The notes under the pieces were generated by a model that saw only the letters and a program-made list of their open reading frames with translations, ran no database searches and was not told the origin of the DNA. Of a stretch of DNA of 64,000 nt, positions 49,321 through 59,545 are shown piece after piece; position 1 is the first letter of the stretch; each line of letters starts with the position of its first letter. The position numbers and the translations under genes were made by a program. Where the stretch lies: NCBI GenBank assembly GCA_021234155.1, contig JAJEKV010000012.1, forward strand, positions 5,769,789-5,833,788, in the 5' to 3' direction. Source of the stretch: Isoetes taiwanensis. Its lineage: Eukaryota; Streptophyta; Lycopodiopsida; Isoetales; Isoetaceae.

Positions 49321-50021
49321 TGTTGTTGGGCTCTTTCTCCATTATCGGCTCTTCTCACATCAGTTTTTTGGTCTCAGTTCCACTTTCATTCCTCTTGTTC
49401 GTTGGAGATTTGCCATGTTAGTTACCTTGTATGCTTTTCTCGTTATGGCGCTCGATGCTTCTCTTGGTGTGGTGGTAGCACCTAATCTTTTGAGTTCATT
49501 CTTTTCTCTGGGTGTTCAGCAATGCTTCTTAATTTTCTCTCTCTCTAATATGTTCTTTATCTCGCATGAAAAATCTTTGGTTGGCAATTGCGGGCTGCTG
49601 CTTTCGTCAGTTGTGTCAAGCATCACTTGCTGCTTCTTGTTCTATAGCTATTTTGATGGCATCCCCATAGCATCTTCATATTCGTTATTGTAGGGCTTTT
49701 CATTCTTTATCCTATTGTTCAATTAGGGTTGTATGTTTTTCTCTGGATTTGACACCAGGTTTATCACTGTGAATCTAAACCCAAATCAAAATTTCGTTAT
49801 CTCATATGCTTTGATCAGATCTTCATCTCCTTTATGTCCTGACTGCTTGTAGGCCTGTTTTTTCATGCTTTTTCATGTTTTTCCCCGTTGTATCCCACGT
49901 TTGTACTGGGGCCTGCTTCCTGGCATCAAACTTCTTCCTCTTAAACACATCCGTTGCCATCAATCCCTGCTTGTTCCGCCGTTATATTTTGTCGAATTCG
50001 TCTTTCTCTGTTTTCCCTTTC

Positions 50022-50083
50022 GCATGCTTCTTTGCATGCTCCGCTTCTTTGCATGCATGCTTCTTTGCATGCTCCGCTTCTTT
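50022..50083 (+). repeat. Exact 29-bp duplication with 4-bp spacer
   Basis: The unit beginning GCATGCTTCTTTGCATGCTC occurs twice (50022-50050, 50055-50083), separated by GCAT. It is rich in GCATGC. Confidence 0.9.
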
Positions 50084-50166
50084 GTCGACCTGTGCATAAA
50101 AAATGCATCCTCCGCTACTCGAATAACATATACAGAACGTAAACTCTTTATTATTAATGCTTATTA

Positions 50167-50230
50167 TGGGTAATAATGGTTAGCATGCAATGCTCTTTAA
50201 CTTGTGGTGACGGGTTCAAATTCATGTGTT
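50167..50230 (+). repeat. Possible tRNA-derived SINE head
   Basis: An A-box-like ATGGTTAGCATGC (about 50176-50188) and a B-box-like GGGTTCAAATTC (about 50212-50223) are spaced as in tRNA genes and plant SINEs, with T-rich sequence after them. No cloverleaf can be drawn with confidence. Only one copy was seen. Confidence 0.33.
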
Positions 50231-50892
50231 GACATAATTTATTTTCTTTTAAGTACATTCGTTTCTATTTCCTTTCGGATATGTTTCTTTTCGAGTATAT
50301 TTGTTTCTATTTTCCTTTTCTTTTTGAATACATTTGTTTCTATTCTTTTGAATATATTTTTCTAATGTACCTTGTCTTTTTTGCGCCATGGACGTTTGTT
50401 ACCAACTTAGGATATTGCGTTTTATTGGTTTATACGTTTTTTCTATAGTAACGTGATATTTTTCACCCACATATGCTTGACATCATCACATTTAGATATT
50501 GTTTCTTACTATTGTTGGTTTATACTAGTTGATACTAGTTGGTTTTTACTATCGAAGCCGCCTTAAATAGTCTATTTAGATTGTTATAGTCTATTATGCT
50601 TATAACACCTCAAACTTGGTTTTGCTCGGAACTTATATTGGTAGCACCTAAGCCTAGTGTTGACTTTTTTTAGCATTTTTAATCTTGATGAATTGTTGTC
50701 TTTATTCCTTTTCCTTTATGTATTTAACTCTTCTTTTCTTCCTTTTTAGATCCACCTTACCTATTGTTCTACACCATCTTCCTTTTGTGCCAATACTGAC
50801 TTGATATCCCCGTCTCATCACCATAGGCTTTGAAATGGAAGTTCTCTTTTGATCGGTCGGCTTTCCCCCTCTAGACGAGTCTCTCACCAAAA

Positions 50893-52318
50893 TGCATGCG
50901 ATTCGACACCATCGGATCGCCATTTTGGGGAGAGACGAGGCTATATATACGTTGTTGGGCTCTTTCTCCATTATCAGCGTCTTCTCACAGCAGTTTTTTG
51001 GTCTCAGTTCCCTCCCTTCCCATCCTAAGTTGTTTACATTCATGTTTTTTCATTTTGATTTGTGATTCTATATCGCGTGGCTCGCGTGACCAGCCCCTCT
51101 GTATTTGAGAGGTTATGTTGTTTTAAGATATGATGTTATGTCGCTTGGCTCGCGTGACCAGCCCCTTTTTTATTCTTGAAGTATTTGTCATTTCTCGTGT
51201 GGCACGCGTGTATAGCCCCTCTGTGTTTGAGAGGTTATGTGGTTTTGCTGGACTGCACTGTGTATTTTTTTGTATAGTTTAATTCCTGGAGCTAGGAGCT
51301 GAAAAGAGCAGCTATAAGATGCCAAAGAACCATTTTTGAAGCAATTCTCGGGTGGGTGGTTAAGTCTCACCAGAGGTTTGCTTTTGAACTGCTGTGATAT
51401 TCTTAGTTTGTATTATAAGGCTTTTGGATTAAGTTACTTGATATTGATGGTGATTGATTGAGGAATCAATGATGCATAAGAAAATGGATCTTATTGGATG
51501 TTACTAAATAAAATAGATGCATCTTGGCACAGTTAGTTAATAAAGAAGATAAATTAAAGCCAAGGAAGTCATATGACATAGTCATGTGGTATGCTATTTC
51601 TCTATGGCGAGGAGGGTTTATATGATGTTATATCGCGTGGCTCGCGTGACCAGCCCCTTCTATTATTGAAGGATTGTGATTTGTTATGCCTCCGTGGGGG
51701 GTTTCGCCGAGCCAGCATGATGGCTTATATTTTTGAGTTACATGCTTCTTTTTACGTTGTTTCTTTTCAGGCCATCTCATCCAACTGTGGGGAACTCGAA
51801 CTTTTTTGAGTTACTTCCCTCCTATTCTATTCTAATGTCTAATGCATTTTGTTCGTTTTCTTTTACCTTAAGTTTTCAGGTGATCATGGCCATTTATTTC
51901 TTTCTTATGGCTCTCGTGTTGGGTTCGAGAGGAATCGTCTTATTTGCGACCTCCATCTTGTGCTTCCTCGACTTTTTCATCAATGATCTCCACTTTGATG
52001 GCCCCGGCTCTTCCTTTGGAGACGTCGGACGAAGGTTTATCATTAGGGTTTTCCTCGAAAACCCGAAAGGGCGGGGTTTTTCATCCCGATTTTAAACTTT
52101 CGCACGTTGCCTCCTATTTGCCTTTCTTATTTTACGCCATCTTAAAGGGGCCTGGGTTGTTCCTATGGCAGGTCCCCTTTATTATTATTAGTGGGTGGTC
52201 AGACCCAATTGGTAGACTACCCTCCACCTTAGATATTTTTTCAACATGTTTGTACACTGCTGTGATGAAAGATATGCCATATATCGGCCGGTTTTCCCCC
52301 TCCAGACGAGTCTCTCAC
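50893..52318 (+). mobile_element. LTR-like element E2 (tandem with E1)
   Basis: Begins TGCATGCGATTCGACACC and ends GACGAGTCTCTCAC; followed by TGAAA and the Z half. It shares terminal segments with E1 but has its own interior, which contains four copies of a GGCTCGCGTGACCAGCCCC motif (51071, 51139, 51193 and 51629 region). CTATATATAC at 50941 is the conserved TATA. It has no coding domain that I recognise; the short ORFs 51733-52321 are unremarkable. Confidence 0.58.
51071..51660 (+). repeat. Four dispersed copies of a GC-rich motif in E2
   Basis: TATCGCGTGGCTCGCGTGAC then CAGCCCCT occurs at about 51071 and 51630, with variants at about 51138 and 51193. Copies 1 and 3 are followed by CTGT(A/G)TTTGAGAGGTTATG. 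The GC-rich motif stands out in AT-rich surroundings. Confidence 0.8.
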
Positions 52319-52323
52319 TGAAA

Positions 52324-52608
52324 TATGAAATACGATTTCGCCTAAGGTTTTGAGGGAATATCGAACCTCCATACGACTTTGCTTGAGATTTTAGAATATG
52401 AAATACGGGTCTACCAAAATAACTCAATGTCCTAATAAGACTACTTTAACCAATATACCTAGTGAGCTAATGTGATTATTTTTTATCTTGAATCTATGTT
52501 TTTTTTTTTTTATAACAACCCATTCAATTGTTTTAAGGATATATAGTCTATGGTTTCAGGAATTGTATTTTTTACATCCACTGGAACCCCCTGTTATTTT
52601 GCTACATA
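52324..52608 (+). repeat. Z half of the split X-Z repeat
   Basis: Matches 44598-44898 closely, for example CGATTTCGCCTAAGGTTTTG and ACTCAATGTCCTAATAAGAC. It ends with ATTTTGCTACATA at 52596-52608. Confidence 0.82.
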
Positions 52609-54670
52609 TCAATTGGCCTAGTTGTAGAAATATACGAGGGTATTTAAAATAAAGGTAAAAATTGTGTGTGTGTGTGTGGTCGTGTTGGTCGGCAGGTGTC
52701 GACCGACCAAAAGCCGTGCTCTGGGTTGCTTTGGTCAGGTTGCTTGTTTGTTCAATGTCATTCTGTGGACGCGCTGCAAGTGTGTGAGAGATGTTCAAGG
52801 AACAATATTCATCTAGTTCACATTCTTCCTCGATGTTTCTTGACAATTTTAAACATTCACAATGAGAACCTGAAGAGCAAATGAATGACATAATGCAAAT
52901 GTAGTGACAAAATTTCTTTCTAATCATCAGATTCCTCAAAGACTAGCCCCATATTATTTGCTTTTGTGTTTATAGTTCATGGAAAAATTGTAGTTTGGCC
53001 TTGATTCCTGCTGTCGCCGTGGTTTATTCCTTTGCATGCAGTAGGTGAAACTCGGCTCCTATTTCAATACTATGAACATCATAACAAATCGATGGACGCC
53101 CCGACAGATATATAACTAGATCTATATATACATGTGTCTTACTTAATGGATTTCAAAATGGAATGTACATCTAAAGCCATGCAAAATCAAAAGATCATGC
53201 CTCCGTGCTTGTTTAAATATCTACCGCGAAAGCTCAATCGAAAAACCTCAGAACATGAATCTACATTTGCCTAATCTTGGTAGAGGTCAATTGAGAGTCA
53301 ATGAACAAAATGGTTAAAACCACCTTCAAAGAGATCCTGTAGATTCCAAATCTCAATACACACAATGTGCCACACAATTGAATGAGTAAACACAAGAAAA
53401 ATGTGATGAATATGTACTTAATTATGATAATAATGAATAACCTTGTTTTATGCTCCATTCCAGCTCGAGTGAAATAAACTCCTGCATGAAAGGGAAGAAA
53501 AATCTCATTTACCTAAGGAAAATTTGTAAAAATACCCTTTGTTTTTACGAAATTGTGAAAATGCCACTATCTTAGGGGTGTTTTTGATAGAATGACTAAC
53601 CTTTTTCTGATGATCCAAATAGGAATATGTCCTTCAGACGAATTATAAATGAGAATGATATTTTTCCAGCAAAGTTAAAATCACCTGAATCGGAGTCCGA
53701 AATCTTAAATTATGATTACGTTTTGTTTGTGTTTAAGAAATAACATAACTTGTGATTCTAAACTTTGATTGAGATGATTTTAACTTTGATTGGAAGATAT
53801 CGCCCTCATCTATAATTATCTTTGATTGGAAGATATTGTCCACATCTATAATACATCTATAATTCATCTGAATGCTGGAGATGGACATGCCAGACATCAT
53901 CCTCTTCCTGCCACACTCTGTTAATGCTAAATGATGGACTTTCTAAATCCACATTATGAACATATATGGTACATTCAGCATCGACAAAGTGTCCGAAAAT
54001 CTGCAAGAAAAAGATATCACAGTTTAGCTCCAATACAGGATCGTCCGAAGGATATCCCCATCCAAGAAAAACTTGGTGCTGTCCTACTTACCTCGCGGCT
54101 TTGTGACAATTTTTAAAGTCGGAGCTCTAATATACTTTGCTACAGAGGGTAATGCCCATTCTTTGCCTTTGATATAAGAAGAAACCCCCAAGAAAAGTCA
54201 AAATCTTTTGATGAATCTCCTGGGCAGAAGCAGCAGCCAAACAAGCATTTTAGTTGGTGAGTAGAAGTAGCCGTGCACTTCCAAATAAAATGGCCCATGC
54301 ACTTCCAAAGAAAATGGCCAAGGTTAAGAGAATTCATTCAAGCAAAAGCGTTCAGCTGCCTTATACTTTAATCTTCAGCCTGCATACTTAGTTGGTGCCA
54401 CAACTTGTATTTATGACAACAATGTAGTTTGGACAATCCAGGTGATCATACATGCCCTTGGCAAGCTCCCTCAAAATCGGCATCAATACCAGATGTTTCT
54501 CATCTCACAAACTTACCACAAACTTAGGAGATCACTGGAAATAGTTTATTGCTCTCTCTCTCTCTCTCTCTCTCTCTGGTGGTCTGCAGACGTGACTAAT
54601 AAACATTTCATTTCATTTCATTTCTCTCTCTCAAGTTGGTTAAGCTGAAAATTGAACCAGATTCTTATCA
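52609..54670. other. Spacer downstream of the PPR gene
   Basis: AT-rich. Contains a short duplicated phrase TTTGATTGGAAGATAT at about 53785 and 53823 and a (TC)n run at 54551-54578. No gene seen. Confidence 0.45.
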
Positions 54671-56479
54671 TCATCTCAATATCGCGTATAGATTGGCCAA
54701 TGATACATATGTTCCAGCATTTGATGGTGCAATTTCAATAATGTGTCTAGCAACCCGCTTAGCCCTGTCCATATCATCATGGAGTTTGCACGACTGAAAC
54801 AATGTCGTCCATAATGTAACATCTGCTTGAAGTGGCATGCTGATAATCAGATCTTCTGCCACATCTAATTGTCCTAACCTTCCATGATGATCCACTCTAC
54901 AGGTATAATGCTCCAATCTAGGCAAAACCCGAAACTCCTTATTCATTGATACCAGGCAATGAGAACCCTCATCCATCAGGTCAACATGGACATATGCATG
55001 CAGAATATTGACAATGGTAACCTCATCAGGTATGCAGCCTTCTGCTTGCATTTTGTGGAAATATTGTTCAGCATCTTCACCAAGTCCATGTTGAGCATAG
55101 GCTGCAATGATAGCATTCCATGATACGACATTGCGATTGTGCATTTTCTCGAAAACTGCATACGCATCATCTAGGCCCCCAGATTTACCATACATGTCAA
55201 TAAGTGCATTTCCTAATACTATTTCTGATGTCAACCCATCATCAATAACACACTTGTGCACCCACCTGCCATCTATTAAGGCTGATTGACTCGCACAAGC
55301 ATTCAGCATAGTTATATATGTAGTCTTATTAGGCTTTATTCCTTCCATTTTCATTTCCTGAAATACTTGAATAAGTTCCTTTATCTGTCCACACTCTCCA
55401 TAAGCTGCCATTAGTGCAGTGTAAGAAACTACATCCTTATGTGGCATTTCATGAAAGAGTTCGAGAGCATTGTCCAGCTGTCCATTCAGTGCATAACCTG
55501 CTAGCATTGTGTTCCATGACACTAAATCACGGCGAGGCATTTCTTCAAACAGCATTTTGGCATCCTTTAGCATATCACACTGAACATATCCTGCAATTAG
55601 AGAGTTCCATGATACCACATTGCGCTCCGGCATACGGAAAAAAAGCTTGTGAGCCTCCCTAATATGTTTATGCTGAGCATACACTGCAATCATGGTATTC
55701 CAAGAAAAAAGATCTCTGGATGGCATCTGTTCGAAGAGGCGGATGGCATCTTGAAGGTTACCATATTGACCATGGGCTGCAATCATGGAGTTCCAAGAAA
55801 TAATATCCCGGCCAGGCATTTGTTCAAACAAATTAATGGCATCCTTAAGACGTCCATGCTCAACATAAGCTGCAAGCATGGCATTCCATGACACTACATT
55901 TCTCTCTGGCATCTTATGGAAAAGCTCAAGAGCTTCTGTGAGATTCCCATTCTGGGCATATGTTTTAACCATGGTCGTCCATGATACCACATTTCTTTTT
56001 GGCATCTGCTCAAAGAGCTGGATGGCTTCTTTGAATCTTCCATGATCTGCATAAATTGAAAGCATAATATTCCAAGAGAAGCAATTCTTAAATTGCGTCT
56101 TCTGGAACAATTCTACAGCATATTCAATTGCCCCACATTTACCATACATAAACATGAGCCAGTTCCTAAGGAAAATGTTCTGCTCTACTTTATTCTTTTT
56201 GATGTATTCATGAATCTTCCTTCCCCTTATCAAGTCATTCTTATCAGCACAATTCTTAAGAGAAGATCCAATAGCTGGCACGTCCAATCCCCTCTTCAAG
56301 AACCATTCTTGCCCAGTATGCTTATTATTTTTTACGAAATTTGCACTCCGAGAATCTGAACCTTGGATATGCTCCATTGAAACATGAACTCTAATTTCCC
56401 ACTGTTTTTTGATTGGTAAGTTATCCTCATTCCGGGAGAATGCAACATGATGAATTGCAGAGGAGGCATAATTGGACAT
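54671..56479 (-). CDS. Pentatricopeptide repeat (PPR) protein, PLS class, intronless
   Basis: 602 codons, single exon, ATG at 56479. After a basic N-terminal region that may be an organelle-targeting sequence, PPR units begin at about residue 95. Seven consecutive 31-residue S-type units run from about residue 133 to 350, each of the form (N/D)VVSWN.M...Y...G....A..LF..MP. They are followed by longer P and L type units (EGIKPNKTTYITMLNACASQ, then HNRNVVSWNAIIAAYAQHG). It stops within the E region (APSNAGTYVSLANLYA), so no E2 or DYW deaminase domain is present. PPR proteins bind organelle RNA, one base per repeat, and act in editing, splicing or stability. Lacking DYW, an editing role would need a partner; the target is unknown. 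The gene is divergent from the ORF at 57159. Confidence 0.92.
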   Translation of the reverse strand: MSNYASSAIHHVAFSRNEDNLPIKKQWEIRVHVSMEHIQGSDSRSANFVKNNKHTGQEWFLKRGLDVPAIGSSLKNCADKNDLIRGRKIHEYIKKNKVEQNIFLRNWLMFMYGKCGAIEYAVELFQKTQFKNCFSWNIMLSIYADHGRFKEAIQLFEQMPKRNVVSWTTMVKTYAQNGNLTEALELFHKMPERNVVSWNAMLAAYVEHGRLKDAINLFEQMPGRDIISWNSMIAAHGQYGNLQDAIRLFEQMPSRDLFSWNTMIAVYAQHKHIREAHKLFFRMPERNVVSWNSLIAGYVQCDMLKDAKMLFEEMPRRDLVSWNTMLAGYALNGQLDNALELFHEMPHKDVVSYTALMAAYGECGQIKELIQVFQEMKMEGIKPNKTTYITMLNACASQSALIDGRWVHKCVIDDGLTSEIVLGNALIDMYGKSGGLDDAYAVFEKMHNRNVVSWNAIIAAYAQHGLGEDAEQYFHKMQAEGCIPDEVTIVNILHAYVHVDLMDEGSHCLVSMNKEFRVLPRLEHYTCRVDHHGRLGQLDVAEDLIISMPLQADVTLWTTLFQSCKLHDDMDRAKRVARHIIEIAPSNAGTYVSLANLYAILR

Positions 56480-57158
56480 AGCTAAAGCATTGGAGAAAAG
56501 GTTACCTGCATAACAGAATTATAATCCAGTAAGATGGCATCGACATTTGCTGCTTCGTTCGGGTATGTCCAAAAAAAAAAAAATTGCAAAAAGATTAACA
56601 AGGTATGCAAACACGGCTCTCTAGGCGCAGGCGCTGAAGCTTGGGCTTCGCCCTGTGCAAAAACAGCGACGTCTGGAACTGGCTATGGCAATGGCCATGG
56701 CAGGGAAAGAAAAAAAATGGGGCTGGCGGAAAGATGGAATGGAGGGACCGGGCACGAAAAAGATGGATGGTCTGCCGCAGAATATATGCTCCGGCAATGC
56801 GTTTACTTTATTGCTCTGATCCTAGAACCCCAAATCCAATCATAAATGCATTCATTTTCGTTTTCGCAACCAATATGCCCAAGGGTTGAAGCTCGACAGA
56901 ACGGCCTTCTCAAACCCACAATCCACAATCCAAAAACAATCTGACAAACCCATCTCAATCCCCCGATTCTTGGCAATGATCCTTGACCTGTTGATCTTCC
57001 AATACGAGAAAAAGGCAAAAAGGCACGTAAATTCAATCTTCCAATACGAGAAAAATGCAAATGTAAGAATCAGTAAGATGGCAAAAAGGCACGTAAGAAA
57101 AGGCATTATCCAACCCTTCGCAGAAATTATAAGCATAATTTTCGTAAGCGGATAACAC
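56480..57158. other. Divergent intergenic region
   Basis: Likely holds 5' UTRs and promoters of the PPR gene (minus) and the unknown ORF (plus). A local duplication of CTTCCAATACGAGAAAAA... GGCAAAAAGGCACGTAA occurs at 56996-57030 and 57038-57096. Confidence 0.5.
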
Positions 57159-57917
57159 ATGCATCGACATTTCTCTCCGGCGGGATGCTTAAGCGAAAAC
57201 CTTTGCCCTAAAATTGTTGATGAATTAGCAGACGGTTTACATAGCCCAGTTTTTGCCGATATGCCTAATGGAATGATTAAATCATCTTTTCTTGACGAAA
57301 TGGAACCAATATGTGACCCTCAACTAGGCCTAGAGTTTTACAAAAATGCTCCTCCCAATTCACCACCTTCTTCTCTGCCTTGTGACTCCCAATGGACTCC
57401 TCCTGTGTCCCCCGATGTCGAGATTTATGAAGAAGATCCCCATGCCGAGATTTACGAATATGCGCCTCTCCAGCCACAAGATCAATATGATGAACAGAAT
57501 CAAAAACTGCTCCATGCTGACTTCCACAACCTCTGTGGCAAACATATAGGTCTCCTGCCCCTGGACATTCAAATGTATATTGCAAACAAGCTGGTGGAAA
57601 GCCTATGGATAACGCAAATAGATTATGAAAAGAAGATGGCTATAATTGATGGATGGGAGTACCATCAATCTAGAGAGTGGTGTGAAAGTAGAGTAATATC
57701 GTATCTATTGGCTAGAGGTCTAGTAAAAACAGTTAAAGTGTATAGCCAGAGCACTCAAAGATGCGGAGGTGGATGCACTGACCTACCACTGGTCCATTAT
57801 AAAGAAGTGGTTCCCAATGAAGTTTTTGATGCTTTGAGGGCAATTGGGCCGCCATATGAGGTGCCTATCGAGTATGATTACTTTAATTTCTTCGTGGAAG
57901 AGAAGCCTAATTCTTAA
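57159..57917 (+). CDS. Uncharacterised acidic protein, 252 residues
   Basis: Intact single-exon ORF in a region without competing frames of similar length. The N-terminal half is acidic and proline-rich (PPNSPPSSLP, TPPVSPDVEIYEEDPHAE). The C-terminal half looks globular (IGLLPLDIQMYIANKLVESLW, WCESRVISYLLARGLVKTV, YDYFNFFVEE). I do not recognise a family, signal peptide or membrane segment. Balanced codon use and a protein-like C-terminal half support a real gene; it could also be a retained fragment of a longer one. It is head-to-head with the PPR gene, with 680 bases between the start codons. Confidence 0.5.
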   Translation: MHRHFSPAGCLSENLCPKIVDELADGLHSPVFADMPNGMIKSSFLDEMEPICDPQLGLEFYKNAPPNSPPSSLPCDSQWTPPVSPDVEIYEEDPHAEIYEYAPLQPQDQYDEQNQKLLHADFHNLCGKHIGLLPLDIQMYIANKLVESLWITQIDYEKKMAIIDGWEYHQSREWCESRVISYLLARGLVKTVKVYSQSTQRCGGGCTDLPLVHYKEVVPNEVFDALRAIGPPYEVPIEYDYFNFFVEEKPNS

Positions 57918-59072
57918 AGCCTACCAGAGCCACTTTGTATAACAAGGTCAAAATATATTTGTAGTTGTACATATGTCGAACAAAATACAATCTATCTACC
58001 TAAGTATTTTCTTAAGCAAAACTATGCTAAATTCGTTCTTGTGTAAAACTTAAATCTTTAAGCATAATACATTGTTTTGATGATTAATCAATTCTTATAC
58101 ATTCCCATTTCCTTCCAATTTAAAGTGACATATTTGTCCCTTGCTTTTATATTTCCTTCGAAATTGGAAGTGGCATATAACTGATAGGGAAATGAGTTGA
58201 TGATGGTACATTATATAGGAGAACTGGGACACCATTCCAATGCCTCCAGATTAGATTTTGCTTAAACCGGCAAAATGCCGTGCTTTGTTGCTACTTACCG
58301 GATTTTTCAGAAAATATCCTCTAATTTGCCGGATTTAACAAGCATTTTACAAAATTTTGACCAGAAATTTTCCGGCATCTATTAAAGAAACCGGATTTTA
58401 ACAACTTCAACCGGAAATTCTGGGGAGGAACCCCTGTCACATACCCGGCCAGAGTGTAGCGGATCTGAGTGGCTTAAATGGTAGTCTAGACACTGTTCCC
58501 CTACAAAATACAAACAGGGGAGCAATTTTTCTTGCAAAACCTTAACACATTTTACACACCCGATCACGACCCAACCATGATCTTGTCGTCCAGGATTGCA
58601 ACTAAGAAGTTGTTTTTTTCTCCTATCTATCTATCTATCTTAACTTTGTTTGTTCTAGTGATGCATACATATTTGAAATCACATGAGATAAAGTTTCGTC
58701 ACTATGCAACAGAGAGCACTACACTTATATGATGCCTAAAAATCCAAATCCTTATAAACTTCCGATGAGGTAAAAATAATTCCGGCAATTTTTCAACTGT
58801 TTTGGCAAACAAAATCCAAAAAAAATAGGCTTCAAAAAGGTTGAATTTTTTTTTTATTGGGTAACTTTTTCGAGTTGGGTGGACCACTAAGTTTGAGCCC
58901 TAGTCTCTGCAAGGCATAGTGTGTCTTTATCAAGAAGAAAAGCATTAAAGCATTATTCTTTTTGGTTAAGGCGGCTGAGGCTCAAACTTCGAACTCTTTT
59001 TGTCGTATCTCCATAAAAAAAAAAAATAAGAAGCACATGGAAAAATCGAAAGAATGCCAGCCGGGTGTCATT
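57918..59072. other. Spacer without recognisable gene
   Basis: Repeated CCGGA phrases at about 58265-58410 (TTACCGGATTTTTCAG, TTGCCGGATTTAAC, AAACCGGATTTTAAC) suggest a small decayed repeat. A short (CTAT)n run lies at about 58621-58640. Confidence 0.4.
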
Positions 59073-59182
59073 TGCTTAAGCTTGAATAAAGGGGCCAAGC
59101 AAAAGGACAAGCATCTAGGAGAAAAATTTGGTTAAGCTTGAATAAAGAGGCCAAGCAAAAAGACAAGCAGCTAGGAAAAAAA
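59073..59182 (+). repeat. Tandem duplication, about 54-bp unit
   Basis: Two copies of TTAAGCTTGAATAAAG(G/A)GGCC...AAGC(A/T/G)... CTAGGA lie downstream of the F-box gene. The related flank at 7.83-7.91 kb has only one copy, so the duplication arose after, or was lost in, that duplicate. Confidence 0.85.
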
Positions 59183-59545
59183 ATGTCACAAAAATATCAA
59201 GAACAAATCATTCAGCAGAGCAAACTCAATCCCTCAAGTGAAAAAAAAAAGAAAAAAAGGGATACTACAGGGAACTGCAGGGCAGGGGCACAGAAAAAGC
59301 AAAACAAATAAAAAATTCACCAGTTTTATATCCAAAGTTTAAATAATCATGAATAACAAAAGTTAGAACCTGCAAAATGGTCAGACTTCAATTGCTCATA
59401 CCATTTTCAAAAGCAATGGCATATGATCTGATGCCCAAATAAGCATGGTTAGAGAAAAAAAAGCAAGATAAATGATGTTGGTTCCTGAACATGTGCTCTG
59501 TCACAATCTTCTCAAGGAATAAGTAGCAAACAGGCACAGAAAATG

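Larger units (their letters stand above)
49264..50887 (+). mobile_element. LTR-like element E1
   Basis: Starts TGCATGTGATTCGACACC and ends GACGAGTCTCTCAC. Its first about 120 bases match the start of E2 (50893-51010) almost perfectly, and its last about 35 bases match the end of E2. The middle parts do not match by eye. The 5-bp TGAAA before E1, CAAAA between E1 and E2, and TGAAA after E2, against one TGAAA at the empty site, fit LTR-retrotransposon insertion. CTATATATA near 49312 sits about 50 bases from the start, as in a short U3. No protein domain is visible. Best reading: solo LTR or short non-autonomous LTR element. Confidence 0.6.
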
